DNA of 64,000 nucleotides from an uncultured Bacteroidota bacterium. Lineage in GTDB: Bacteria; Bacteroidota; Bacteroidia; Chitinophagales; Chitinophagaceae. Below, in pieces: positions 28,926 to 37,931 of the stretch. The stretch covers positions 20,492 through 84,491 of the forward strand of contig CAIYUO010000105.1 in NCBI GenBank assembly GCA_903929425.1, read 5' to 3'. The translations under genes were made by a program, and so were the position numbers. Within the stretch, counting starts at the first letter, position 1, and each line of letters starts with the position of its first letter. The notes beneath the pieces are model-generated. The model saw only the letters and a program-made list of their open reading frames with translations. It did not search any database and was not told where the DNA came from.

Positions 28926-30053
28926 ATGTCAGGTATTTATATTCATATCCCTTTTTGTAAAAAAGCCTGTCATTATTGTAATTTTCATTTTTCTACGCAA
29001 ATTGAACACATAAATGACTTTGTAGATGCCTTATTGAAAGAAATGTCATTGCAGCAAAATTATTTACATCAACCTGTTCAAACTATTTATTTTGGAGGCG
29101 GAACTCCTTCTTTATTAAATGAAGCCCAATTGCATAAAATCTTAAAAGCCATTGACGCAAATTTTGTTAGTTCACCTAACATTGAAATAACATTGGAAGC
29201 GAATCCTGATGATATCAATATCGAAAAAACAAAAATGTGGTCAAGTCAAGGTATTAATCGATTAAGTATTGGTATACAAAGTTTTCAACAGGAAGCACTT
29301 AATTGGATGAATAGAGCGCACAATACGAATCAATCCCATCAATCCATTGAAAATGCTATAAAAGCGGGTATCAACAATTTAAGTATTGACCTTATTTATG
29401 GTACCCCTCATTTAACCAATGAAGCGCTGATAAATGATATTGAAATATTAAATACTTATCAGATTCCGCATGTTTCCTGTTATGCGTTAACGGTTGAAGA
29501 AAAAACTGCTTTGCACACACTCATTAAAAATAAAAAAATACAAGATGTAGATGCCAACAAACAAGCATTACATTTTGAAATAATTGTTGATCAGCTAGAA
29601 AAAAATGGATTTGAACATTATGAAATTTCAAATTTCGCAAAACCTGGTCATCAAAGCAAACACAATAGTAATTACTGGAAAGGAGTTCCCTATTTAGGAT
29701 TAGGTCCCTCTGCGCACTCATACAATGTTCATTCAAGACAGTGGAATATTGCCAACAACATCTTATATATTCAAAATATTAACAAAGGTATTATTCCTTT
29801 TGAAATTGAAAATTTGGAAACAGTAACAAGCTATAACGAATATATGATGATTTCGCTAAGACTATCAGCTGGTGTTGAACTTGAAGAAATTAAAAACCGC
29901 TTTGGAGACGCCTACCTTTCACACACTTTAAAAGTTAAGGAGCAATTCAATCATAATGGTCAATTACTAAATACGCAACTTGGTTTTACGATTTCCAAAA
30001 ATGCAAGATTTCTTGCCGATGGAATTGCAAGTGATTTTTTTATAACCCCTTAA
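28926..30053 (+). CDS. hemW: Radical SAM haem chaperone HemW
   Basis: 375 residues from the ATG at 28926 (MSGIYIHIPFCKKACHYC); an in-frame TTG at 28905 is less likely. The CxxxCxxC motif CKKACHYC (about 11-18) binds the [4Fe-4S] cluster; YFGGGTPSLL and LEANPDDI are further family signatures, and GLGPSAHSY lies in the C-terminal half. HemW is a haem-transfer chaperone, not the coproporphyrinogen oxidase HemN; the single conserved CxxxCxxC without the extra HemN Cys favours HemW. A TAGCTTTG -7-like box lies at 28900-28907. It ends in TTAA, where its stop and that of gpsA interlock. Confidence 0.93.
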   Translation: MSGIYIHIPFCKKACHYCNFHFSTQIEHINDFVDALLKEMSLQQNYLHQPVQTIYFGGGTPSLLNEAQLHKILKAIDANFVSSPNIEITLEANPDDINIEKTKMWSSQGINRLSIGIQSFQQEALNWMNRAHNTNQSHQSIENAIKAGINNLSIDLIYGTPHLTNEALINDIEILNTYQIPHVSCYALTVEEKTALHTLIKNKKIQDVDANKQALHFEIIVDQLEKNGFEHYEISNFAKPGHQSKHNSNYWKGVPYLGLGPSAHSYNVHSRQWNIANNILYIQNINKGIIPFEIENLETVTSYNEYMMISLRLSAGVELEEIKNRFGDAYLSHTLKVKEQFNHNGQLLNTQLGFTISKNARFLADGIASDFFITP

Positions 30054-31063
30054 ATTAGGATCAGTTCAATTTCTTTGAATGCCGCTTTAGGCTCAGCTCC
30101 TTCCCACAAAATTTTATAAATTGATTGTATTATGGGTATCGGTGCATTTAAATTTTCATTAATAGCCACAATACATTTACATGCATTGTATCCTTCAGCA
30201 ACCATGTTCATTTCTAACTCGGCAGCACGGACTGAATAGCCCTTGCCAATCATATTACCAAAAGTTCTGTTTCTACTATGCAGTGAATAACAAGTCACTA
30301 ATAAATCACCTAAATACACAGAAGCAGAATAATTTACCTTATCACAAACTTGTTCATTTTGTATCATAATGGCTTTAAGCAATTGCCTCATTTCGTTTGC
30401 AGCATTAGCAATATATACACTTAAAAAATTATCACCATATTCTAACCCATGCGCAATACCCGCTCCTAATGCAAATATATTTTTTACGATACTTGCATAT
30501 TGCACACCCAATATATCATCATTAACAACGGTATTGATATAATCGTTTTTAAAATAAGCAGCAACTTGATTTGTTTGTTCAATATGGATACCCGAAAAAG
30601 TTAAATAAGATAATTGTTCAGCAGCAACTTCTTCAGCATGACTAGGCCCAAGTAAAGTATAATAGTCGCCTAAAGGGAATTCAAACTTATCAGCTAGATA
30701 TTGATTTAATAAAATATTAAATTTAGGAATTACACCCTTCACCGCCGAAACTACTTTTTTACCTTTTAGTATATTTGCATCCAATTCCTTTAATGAAGTT
30801 TCTACATATATGGAGGGAACTGCAATAACGATGATATCTGAATTTTCGACCACTTTTTTTACATCTTCGGAAAACTGAATTTTTGTAACATCAAAATAAG
30901 CATTTCTTAAATATTGTGGATTATGGTGACGTTTCTGAAAATAATTTATATGCTCAGCTTTTCTAACCCACCAATTAATGGAATGACCATTATCTGTGAC
31001 AATTTTTGCAATAGCAGTAGCCCAGCTTCCACTTCCAATGATTCCTATTTTTTGTGTACTCAT
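30050..31063 (-). CDS. gpsA: Glycerol-3-phosphate dehydrogenase NAD(P)+
   Basis: 337 residues, the usual length. GpsA reduces dihydroxyacetone phosphate to glycerol-3-phosphate for phospholipid synthesis. The Rossmann fingerprint GSGSWATAIAK (about 10-20) is followed by VPSIYVE, KGVIPK, GPSHAEEVA and the catalytic Lys region YASIVKNIFALGAGI. The C-terminal domain is intact. It overlaps hemW by four bases tail to tail. A -7-like TATCTTTG (31075-31068) ends five bases before the ATG at 31063, suggesting a leaderless start. Confidence 0.96.
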   Translation of the reverse strand: MSTQKIGIIGSGSWATAIAKIVTDNGHSINWWVRKAEHINYFQKRHHNPQYLRNAYFDVTKIQFSEDVKKVVENSDIIVIAVPSIYVETSLKELDANILKGKKVVSAVKGVIPKFNILLNQYLADKFEFPLGDYYTLLGPSHAEEVAAEQLSYLTFSGIHIEQTNQVAAYFKNDYINTVVNDDILGVQYASIVKNIFALGAGIAHGLEYGDNFLSVYIANAANEMRQLLKAIMIQNEQVCDKVNYSASVYLGDLLVTCYSLHSRNRTFGNMIGKGYSVRAAELEMNMVAEGYNACKCIVAINENLNAPIPIIQSIYKILWEGAEPKAAFKEIELILI

Positions 31064-31084
31064 ATTTCAAAGATACGAAATCAT

Positions 31085-31122
31085 AAAAAAAGGAGTGTAT
31101 CAATTAAGTACACTCCTTTTTC
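31085..31122 (-). terminator. Intrinsic terminator of the efflux operon
   Basis: Inverted repeat with arms AAAAAGGAGTGTA (31087-31099) and TACACTCCTTTTT (31109-31121) and a nine-base loop. On the minus strand it lies 19 bp after the stop of the HlyD gene and has a T-rich tail; it also separates that gene from gpsA downstream on the same strand. Confidence 0.85.
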
Positions 31123-31140
31123 TTGCTTTTTTATGAGCAT

Positions 31141-32493
31141 TTATTTTTTCTCTTCATATAATTTATCCTTTGATACAATTTTCACTAAACTTCCGTCCTT
31201 TAAAAGCTTACTCACCGTACTATATGGACCTGTAATTACCTCCTCACCTACTTTTAACCCAACTACTTCAATATAATTAAGGTCTTGGATCTCAGTTTTA
31301 ACTTTTACCATTTTCACTTTGCTATCCTTTTGCAATACAAATACAACTTCGTTAATATCATCATCTTTGTTCTCTGAAGGTGCAGAATTTTTTTCATCCG
31401 TTTTTGTAGTCACTTTTGTATCCTTACCATTGCCTTCTTTGTCTCTTGTTGTAACTGCGTTTAATGGTATTGAAATTACGTTCAATTTAGATTTAGTTTG
31501 AATATCAGCACTTGCTGTCATACCTGGACGGAATGGGAATTTACTGTTTTCTTTAATTAAGTCCTCATAGCTTGAAGGCTCTAATCTGATATGTACTTTG
31601 TAATTAGCAACTTCGGCGCTTGATGAAGCAGATGTAGCCAATGCAGAAACTGGGTTTGCAATTTTATAAACAATGCCCTTAAATTTTCTATTATTGTATG
31701 CATCGACTTCCACTAAAGCGGTGTCACCAATTTTAACTTTTGTAATATCATTTTCTCCAACATCAACTCTAACTTCTATACTTTTCGTATCTGCCACGCG
31801 CATCATTTCAGTACCCGCCATTTGTGCTGTACCAACTACACGTTCACCTTTCTTAACACTCATTGAACTAACAATACCATCCATTGGTGCGGTAATAGTG
31901 GTACGAGCTAAATCTTTTTCAGCACGTGATAATTGGGCTCTTACACCCTGAATTTGAGCAGCTCCACTTTTTATTGTTTGCAATGCACCTAAATAACTAG
32001 ATTCTGCTGAACGGTAACTTTGTTCAGTTTGTTCAAGTTCTGATCTTGAAACTATTTTATCATCCAATAACTTCTTATATCGTTCATAAGTAGTTTTTGT
32101 ATTCTCGTAACTAGTTTTTAAGCCACTTAAGGAAGCTTTAATATTTTCGTATTGAGCTTGAAACTGATTAACGTTGGCTGTGGCTTGGTCTTTTTGCGTT
32201 GAATAAATATCAGCGTAAATTTTTGCCAGCACCTGTCCTTTAGTTACTTTATCACCTTCTTCTACAAATAAATTTACAATCTCGCCAGAAATATCTGGGC
32301 TTACCTTTACTTCAATTTCAGGATATACTTTACCACTAGCATTTACAGATTCTGTAATGGTACGTAATTGAACTTTTTCAGAAGTTACTTCCTCTCCAGT
32401 TTCCTTACCAATTATCCCTGCTTTTTTTAATCCAACTAACAGGATAATGATAGCAGCCAATCCTACAAGTACCCAAATTAATTTCTTATTCAT
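31141..32493 (-). CDS. Periplasmic adaptor subunit of an efflux pump (HlyD/MacA type)
   Basis: 450 residues. One N-terminal transmembrane helix (about 5-24) is followed by the membrane-fusion-protein layout: biotinyl-lipoyl half with VSPDISGEIVNLFVEEGDKV (about 63-82), a long alpha-hairpin (about 95-210), the second lipoyl half ITAPMDGIVSSMSVKKGERV, and beta-barrel domains. A low-complexity Lys/Asp/Glu-rich insert lies near 360-395. It links an inner-membrane transporter to the TolC channel encoded just upstream. No macB or RND gene is in this operon, so the transporter must be elsewhere. Confidence 0.9.
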   Translation of the reverse strand: MNKKLIWVLVGLAAIIILLVGLKKAGIIGKETGEEVTSEKVQLRTITESVNASGKVYPEIEVKVSPDISGEIVNLFVEEGDKVTKGQVLAKIYADIYSTQKDQATANVNQFQAQYENIKASLSGLKTSYENTKTTYERYKKLLDDKIVSRSELEQTEQSYRSAESSYLGALQTIKSGAAQIQGVRAQLSRAEKDLARTTITAPMDGIVSSMSVKKGERVVGTAQMAGTEMMRVADTKSIEVRVDVGENDITKVKIGDTALVEVDAYNNRKFKGIVYKIANPVSALATSASSSAEVANYKVHIRLEPSSYEDLIKENSKFPFRPGMTASADIQTKSKLNVISIPLNAVTTRDKEGNGKDTKVTTKTDEKNSAPSENKDDDINEVVFVLQKDSKVKMVKVKTEIQDLNYIEVVGLKVGEEVITGPYSTVSKLLKDGSLVKIVSKDKLYEEKK

Positions 32494-32530
32494 ATTTCTC
32501 TATTTATTTATTGTAACGTTTTTTATAATG

Positions 32531-33991
32531 TTATAAGGACAAAGACTCCCCTTTATAAAATTCAAGTAACTTAATTCTAAACACATATTCGTATTGAGCT
32601 GATTTATAATTCACTTTTGCTTTTAGATAATTATTTTGATTATTAAGTAGTTCGATAGTTCCTAGTAAACCTAAATCATATCTTTTGGTTGCAAAAGCAA
32701 AAGTTTTTTCAGCAGCCGCTAATGCTTTTTGATTGGCCGCTAACTTATTAAAAGCAACAACGGCATTATTATAGGCAGTATAAATATCTTGCTTTAGCTT
32801 AAGGTTCGTGTTTTCTTTTTGCAAATTAGCATTGCGATAATTTAACTTTGCTTGTTGATAATTGATTTTAGATTGATTACCATTAAAAATAGGTATGGAC
32901 ATTTGAAGTCCAAAGCTTTGTCCAAAATTATTATTTACTTGATTACTCCATCCATTCCAAATATTTCCCCAATTTCGCTTAGTCGTTGTAGGTGAGTATA
33001 CTGGGCTTTGAATATAATATTTTGCATTACTTACGGTAACAAAAGGTGTTGCTGCATTAGGTGTACTTAATCCAGTTAAATTATATCCACTTATATAATT
33101 AAAAACATTTGAAAAGTTAGAACTTAAGTTATATCCAAAACTTAAGCTTGGATAAAACCCTGATTTTGCAACTAACTCATTTTTGGAAGCTGCTTTTACT
33201 CTTAGGTCTGCCGCTTTTACACTTGGTAAATTTTGAGCAGCAACATTATAAACGTAATCAGGTTGTAAATCGGCAAAGGATTGTAATTTAATGTCATCAA
33301 CCGATTGAACTTGTATGTCAAAAGGTTGGCTTGCATCTAAATTTAAAAGTGCCTTCAATTGCATTTTAGTTTGTTCAATATTGGCGTTTGCAGAAATATA
33401 GGTACTACTATCATTTGCTAATTGCGTTTCCAATTCTAATAAATTTAATTCAGGCAATAAACCTACCTCAACTCTTTTTTTCGTTGCCGCTAATTGTTGT
33501 TTGGTTTGACTTATTTGAATTTTTGAAATTTCAGTTTGCTCAATAGCAGATAATACTTGTAAATAAAAAGTGGCCACACTAAGGGATACATCATTAACTG
33601 CATTGAATTTATCAGCCTCAGATGCTAGCCAACTAAAATTTGAAGCTGCTGCTGTGTTGGTCAATCTACCTGCGTTAAAAATTTGAATACCCCCATTTAG
33701 GCCAAAATTATTGTACAAAAACTGTGTATTTGTAAATCCATTTGTAGTAGGATCAATAGACCTACCTAACCTTAAACCCATTCCAGTTGAACCATTAATA
33801 GTAGGCAATTGATTTGACTTTGCTAATTCAGCTTGTAATTTTGCTATACGTGATTGAATATCAGCTTGTTGTACCGATATATTGTGCTCAATAGCATATT
33901 CAATACAAGTCTTTAAATCCCATTTAGCAGGATTTTGAGCACTTGAGGATATTGAAAAAATTATTAATAATAAAAATAATATGTATTTCAT
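32531..33991 (-). CDS. TolC family outer-membrane efflux protein
   Basis: 486 residues with a signal peptide (about 1-18, cleavage near SSSAQ). Two repeats of the outer-membrane efflux protein fold are visible: the first begins DLKTCIEYAIEHNISVQQADIQ, given here by DLKTCIEYAIEHN, and the second half has IPIFNGNQSKINYQQAKLNY and ATKRYDLGLLGTIELLN. It would form the trimeric channel-tunnel for the HlyD-type adaptor downstream, 37 bp away. It is first in the operon, behind a palindromic operator (34047-34065). Confidence 0.91.
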   Translation of the reverse strand: MKYILFLLLIIFSISSSAQNPAKWDLKTCIEYAIEHNISVQQADIQSRIAKLQAELAKSNQLPTINGSTGMGLRLGRSIDPTTNGFTNTQFLYNNFGLNGGIQIFNAGRLTNTAAASNFSWLASEADKFNAVNDVSLSVATFYLQVLSAIEQTEISKIQISQTKQQLAATKKRVEVGLLPELNLLELETQLANDSSTYISANANIEQTKMQLKALLNLDASQPFDIQVQSVDDIKLQSFADLQPDYVYNVAAQNLPSVKAADLRVKAASKNELVAKSGFYPSLSFGYNLSSNFSNVFNYISGYNLTGLSTPNAATPFVTVSNAKYYIQSPVYSPTTTKRNWGNIWNGWSNQVNNNFGQSFGLQMSIPIFNGNQSKINYQQAKLNYRNANLQKENTNLKLKQDIYTAYNNAVVAFNKLAANQKALAAAEKTFAFATKRYDLGLLGTIELLNNQNNYLKAKVNYKSAQYEYVFRIKLLEFYKGESLSL

Positions 33992-34022
33992 GTGTTTAGT
34001 TTATCGAGCAATTTTTACATTA

Positions 34023-34065
34023 CAAAAGTAAGTCATAATAACCTACTTGTCTAATTTTTAGACAA
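34023..34065 (-). promoter_or_regulatory. Promoter and palindromic operator of the tolC/hlyD operon
   Basis: A -7 element TACTTTTG (minus 34030-34023) fits the Bacteroidota consensus, with a -33-like TTAG (34054-34051) exactly 20 bases upstream. A perfect palindrome TTGTCTAA-TTT-TTAGACAA (34047-34065) covers the -33 element. This is the usual place for a repressor site, and the symmetry resembles TetR/MarR-family operators. No such regulator is encoded nearby. The inferred transcription start is near 34016, 25 bases before the tolC ATG. Confidence 0.55.
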
Positions 34066-34123
34066 ACGGAAAAGCATGATTCTTAAATGCATTTTTTGAT
34101 AGATAAAAGGCTTAGATAAATTG

Positions 34124-35461
34124 CTAATTAGCAATTGCACTTGACTTTTTATAGTAAAAAAGCCTGTACAATATCAGCACTATAATGATAAGCGCAACTG
34201 CAGTCAATGCAGCATAAGGTTTATCTATCACAACCGCAACCGCTACAAAAGCATATGACAAAACAAAAATGCCTGCTAAAATTGGGGTCCACTTTTTTAA
34301 AGCACCCGTAACGGATGCATCTCCTTGTCCTTTGCGTCTTAAAATAAATAAGGTTGCTGCTGAAGTACTCATTCCCATGCAATCTAAAAAGATACTAAAA
34401 CTTAAAACATCGTCTACCCCCTTACCAAAAAAGGTTACTAAAATAGTAGTAATCGCAAACACTGTCAACCCTGGCACCAAGGCATCGGTTTTAGGATGTT
34501 TTGATTGAAATATTTTAGGTAATACTTTATCCTCACTCATCGCAAACATCACACGTGGATTACTCATCAAAATTACATTCACATAGGCAAGCACACTTAA
34601 TACCATAGCAAAGTCAAACACCTTTGCTCCATAAGTTCCAAACCATGCTTCAAATAATAGAGAACCAATCGCATTAGCATTTTTCATTTGATCAAACCCA
34701 ATAACTTTAATATAGGTGTAATTAATAGCTAGGTATAAAAACAAAACAATAAAAATTCCTAGCACAATACCCCTTTGCATTGTTTTAGCTGATTTTACTT
34801 CCGATCCAAAATTGATTGTCTGTTGATAGCCGCCATAAGTAAAGAAAACAGACACCAAACTAACTAAAAGTAATAGACCCCCATTTTCTCCATTGTAGAC
34901 TCTTATTTCCCCTTCATTCACACCATGTATTGGCACTGTTACTCCTTTAAAGAAGGAAGAAATTAATAAAAGTATTAAGCTGATTTTTACAATCATTAAA
35001 ACATTTTGTGTTCTACTACTAGTTTTCAAACCCAATAAATTAACAATGTAAAAAAGACCAACGGACATGGAAGCAACACAAACATTAAAAAAAGTACTTG
35101 AAGGGTATCCAAACAATAAATCACTTACATAGTCAGCTCCAATTAAAGCAACCACCGCAAGCGAAGCTGCATTGCTAATTAATATAAGTACGTTAATGGT
35201 AAAACCTACACCGGGATGATAACAATGCGCAAATACTTTATAATATCCACCCATCACCGGCAAACGTTGTCCAATTTCAGCATAAGTAAGTGCCCCAAAT
35301 AAGGCAACCACGCCACCAATAATCCATGCAGCGAAAAATATAAAGGTGGTTCCAGACTTAGCAGCAATCGTTGCAGGTGTTTTAAAAATACCCATACCAA
35401 TCACTAAGCTTATTACAATCATTGTAAGGCTGAAAAAATTTATAGCTTGCTTTTGCTTCAT
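34124..35461 (-). CDS. APC superfamily amino acid permease
   Basis: 445 residues with about 12 predicted transmembrane helices. The start SLTMIVISLVIGMGIFKTPA (the unwound first helix with GMGIF) is the APC/LAT hallmark. Other family segments are GGVVALFGALTYAEIGQRLP and YGGYQQTINFGSEVK. It takes up or exchanges an amino acid or related compound across the inner membrane; the substrate cannot be told. It is monocistronic, diverging from the btuB riboswitch unit across about 460 bp. Confidence 0.9.
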   Translation of the reverse strand: MKQKQAINFFSLTMIVISLVIGMGIFKTPATIAAKSGTTFIFFAAWIIGGVVALFGALTYAEIGQRLPVMGGYYKVFAHCYHPGVGFTINVLILISNAASLAVVALIGADYVSDLLFGYPSSTFFNVCVASMSVGLFYIVNLLGLKTSSRTQNVLMIVKISLILLLISSFFKGVTVPIHGVNEGEIRVYNGENGGLLLLVSLVSVFFTYGGYQQTINFGSEVKSAKTMQRGIVLGIFIVLFLYLAINYTYIKVIGFDQMKNANAIGSLLFEAWFGTYGAKVFDFAMVLSVLAYVNVILMSNPRVMFAMSEDKVLPKIFQSKHPKTDALVPGLTVFAITTILVTFFGKGVDDVLSFSIFLDCMGMSTSAATLFILRRKGQGDASVTGALKKWTPILAGIFVLSYAFVAVAVVIDKPYAALTAVALIIIVLILYRLFYYKKSSAIAN

Positions 35462-35596
35462 TGTGCTTTTTTTAATCCCAATTATTTAATTAACGTGAAT
35501 ATTATCCAAATATTTGTTAAGGTTAAATATATAAAATGTTGGCTAGTTTTCAACAAAGCGTTAATAATTAAAATAAAGCGGGCCATAATTAAGCAA

Positions 35597-35604
35597 TAAG
35601 TTTG
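35597..35604 (+). promoter_or_regulatory. -7 element of the riboswitch/btuB transcript
   Basis: TAAGTTTG matches the Bacteroidota -7 consensus TAnnTTTG. It would place the transcription start near 35610, just where the cobalamin riboswitch begins. No TTTG is seen at the expected -33 position, so the promoter is tentative. The rest of 35462-35596 holds no gene or other feature that I can support. Confidence 0.45.
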
Positions 35605-35609
35605 TACTG

Positions 35610-35768
35610 AAATTAGGTTCATGTAAATGATTAAAAGGGAATCCAGTAAATGCTGGAGCTATTCCCGTAGCTGTAAGTTTATCGTTGTTAGCAACGAATT
35701 GCAATAATCCACTGAAGCAATTTGGGAAGGATGCAATTTAAAAGAACAAGCCAGAAGACCTGCCTAGT
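35610..35768 (+). ncRNA. Cobalamin (B12) riboswitch
   Basis: The conserved blocks of the cobalamin aptamer appear in order: AAGGGAATCCAGT (35635-35647), CCCGTAGCTGTAA (35664-35676), CCACTG (35709-35714), GGGAAGGATG (35724-35733) and the B12 box AAGCCAGAAGACCTGCCT (35748-35765). It precedes btuB by about 160 bases. It should bind adenosylcobalamin and lower btuB expression. No intrinsic terminator lies between aptamer and gene, which argues for translational control through the hairpin at 35896-35930. Confidence 0.92.
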
Positions 35769-35895
35769 TAATTTATAACCAACAGCTTTCGGGTAAAAAG
35801 CAGGATTGTAAAACATTGTTGAAAAAGCAAATGGTCTTACTTTAATGTAAACTATATTTTTCCCAACAGTCAATTATGGTTCTTTTTTCCAGGAA

Positions 35896-35930
35896 GCTCA
35901 TTGTTAACCAACAAAAACAAAACAATGAGC
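35896..35930 (+). promoter_or_regulatory. Hairpin enclosing the btuB start codon
   Basis: Perfect 10-base inverted repeat GCTCATTGTT (35896-35905) and AACAATGAGC (35921-35930) with a 15-base A-rich loop. The right arm contains the btuB ATG (35925-35927). A further copy of CATTGTT lies at 35814-35820, nearer the aptamer, and could compete for the same arm. This looks like the translational expression platform of the cobalamin riboswitch; that role is inference. Confidence 0.6.
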
Positions 35931-37874
35931 AAAAAATTAATCACGCTCTCGGTCGGCTTAATAGCTACCGCCCTTCTCTTTGGGCAAAAAGATACCCTTT
36001 CTAACAAATCTTCGCCAAAAAACGTTGTTGAAAAAACTGCTAGCACTTTAGACGATGTAATTGTAACTGCCAATAAAATAGAGCAGAAACAAAATACAAC
36101 TGGCAAAGTAGTTACAATTATCAACGCAACACAATTAAACGCACATGCTGGTCAAACCATTGCACAGGTATTAAGTGAACAGGCCGGCTTGTATTTACCA
36201 GGCGCTTTAAGTAATGCAGGTACAGTACCCAGTATTTATATGCGCGGGGCCTCTAGCGGTCGTACTTTAATTTTAGTTGACGGTGCACCTGTTGGCGATC
36301 CTTCTATGATTAGCAATGAATTTGATTTGAACCTTGTTCCATTAGCACAAATTGAAAGAATAGAAATTTTAAAAGGTTCTCAAAGTACGCTTTATGGATC
36401 AGATGCTATTGGTGGCGTTATTAATATCATTACCAAGAAAAACGCGGGTAGTTTTCTTACTGTAGGTGCCAGTGCGGGAACCTATGGTACCAAAACAAAT
36501 CAACTTGCCGTAAATGGTGTACTTGCTAAAATAAATTATACAGCAGGTTTTGAAAATCAAAAAGCAAATGGATTTTCATCGGCCACTGATAAAAACAATG
36601 CAGGTAATTTTGATTTAGACGGATATAAAAACAATAGTTGGTTTACGAAGTTGAATTATAAAATGAACGACCAGTGGTCAGTACAAGCAAATACACGCAA
36701 AACAGCTTATAAAGCAAATATTGATTACGGCGCCTTTAAAGATGATAAGGACGAATATTTTAACAATGCAACCACTATGTCAGGCTTACAATTAAAATAT
36801 AAAAAAGATAAAACGGTTTTTCAGTTTCAATATCAATACACTACCCAAGAACGAAGTTATTTAAATGATAGTGTTGACAAGCAATATATCAAATATGAGA
36901 ACAATCAATATGTTGGCAAAACGCATTTCGCAGATGCCTTTTTAGCTAAATCAATGGGTCAAAATGCACAATGGATTATAGGGACAGATTTTAGATATGG
37001 ATCCTACAATCAAACCTACGCTAGCATTAGTGAATATGGCCCCTATAACGAAAATTTCAAAGATACTTTCCAATTTCAAAATGCAGTATACGGTTCATTA
37101 ATCATCAATGACGCTTCTAAAAAATGGTTGCTAGAATTGGGCACAAGATACAACCATCATTCCCGTTATGGTGACAATCAAACCTTTACAATAAGTCCTT
37201 CTTATGTCGTAAAACCAGGCTTACGCATTATTTCCAGTATTTCATCAGGCTTTAAAGCACCTAGCTTATACCAAATTAGTTATAACACAAAATTAAAAGC
37301 AGAAACCTCTGTAAATACTGAAGTTGGAGTTGATTATAGATCTGCTCCAGTTGATGCTAGGGTGGTTTATTTTAACAGAACCATTAACAACGGTATTGAT
37401 TACAATTACATTGATTACAACTTTTTTAATTTCATCAAGCAAAAAGTAAATGGATTGGAAGTAGAATTGAGTCATCGTTTACCACATCATCAATGGGTAA
37501 GCGTAAACTATACCTTATTAAATGGACAAGAAACCAATCAAAACAGAGTGACCACCATAGATACGATTACTTATAATTACTTATTAAAAAGACCAAAGCA
37601 TAGCTTGCAATTGCAATACAATATTGGTTACAAAAAATGGGAAGCTTCCATTTCAGGCAGATATATAAGTAGCCGCAATGATGTTGGCGGTTATGCAACA
37701 CCTGACGTAAAACTAGATTACTATACTTTAGTAAATGCGCATGTTCAATACCAAGAAAATAAGTGGCTTAGCTTTTTTGTAGATCTGCAAAATATATTTC
37801 AAGATAAATTTCAAGAAATATATGGTTATAATACGATGGGAAGGACCATGCAAGTTGGATTTAGACTTCATTAA
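35925..37874 (+). CDS. btuB: TonB-dependent cobalamin receptor BtuB
   Basis: 649 residues from the ATG at 35925 (MSKKLITLSV); an in-frame TTG at 35901 is unlikely. A signal peptide (about 1-20) is followed by the TonB box region with TLDDVIVTANKIEQK (about 43-57), the plug domain (about 58-165; YMRGASSGRTLILVDGAPVG and the end LYGSDAIGGVINIITKK) and a 22-strand barrel ending in aromatic-rich MQVGFRLH. The short plug without a CarboxypepD repeat is the BtuB/vitamin-receptor type. The upstream cobalamin riboswitch fixes the substrate. A strong terminator follows immediately. Confidence 0.9.
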   Translation: MSKKLITLSVGLIATALLFGQKDTLSNKSSPKNVVEKTASTLDDVIVTANKIEQKQNTTGKVVTIINATQLNAHAGQTIAQVLSEQAGLYLPGALSNAGTVPSIYMRGASSGRTLILVDGAPVGDPSMISNEFDLNLVPLAQIERIEILKGSQSTLYGSDAIGGVINIITKKNAGSFLTVGASAGTYGTKTNQLAVNGVLAKINYTAGFENQKANGFSSATDKNNAGNFDLDGYKNNSWFTKLNYKMNDQWSVQANTRKTAYKANIDYGAFKDDKDEYFNNATTMSGLQLKYKKDKTVFQFQYQYTTQERSYLNDSVDKQYIKYENNQYVGKTHFADAFLAKSMGQNAQWIIGTDFRYGSYNQTYASISEYGPYNENFKDTFQFQNAVYGSLIINDASKKWLLELGTRYNHHSRYGDNQTFTISPSYVVKPGLRIISSISSGFKAPSLYQISYNTKLKAETSVNTEVGVDYRSAPVDARVVYFNRTINNGIDYNYIDYNFFNFIKQKVNGLEVELSHRLPHHQWVSVNYTLLNGQETNQNRVTTIDTITYNYLLKRPKHSLQLQYNIGYKKWEASISGRYISSRNDVGGYATPDVKLDYYTLVNAHVQYQENKWLSFFVDLQNIFQDKFQEIYGYNTMGRTMQVGFRLH

Positions 37875-37895
37875 TGGAACTTGGGATCCCTTAAT

Positions 37896-37931
37896 AAAAA
37901 AAGCTTTGTATCTTCATACAAAGCTTTTTTT
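37896..37931 (+). terminator. Strong intrinsic terminator after btuB, abutting marC
   Basis: Perfect 15-base stem AAAAAAAGCTTTGTA (37896-37910) and TACAAAGCTTTTTTT (37917-37931) with a six-base loop TCTTCA. It lies 21 bp after the btuB stop codon. Its T run ends on the base directly before the marC ATG at 37932, so read-through transcripts would have the marC start at the foot of a hairpin. Confidence 0.85.

Noticed and set aside
35688..35873. 61-codon open frame antisense to the cobalamin riboswitch
   Set aside because: The plus strand holds the conserved riboswitch blocks; the frame has no homology signal that I can see and no promoter.
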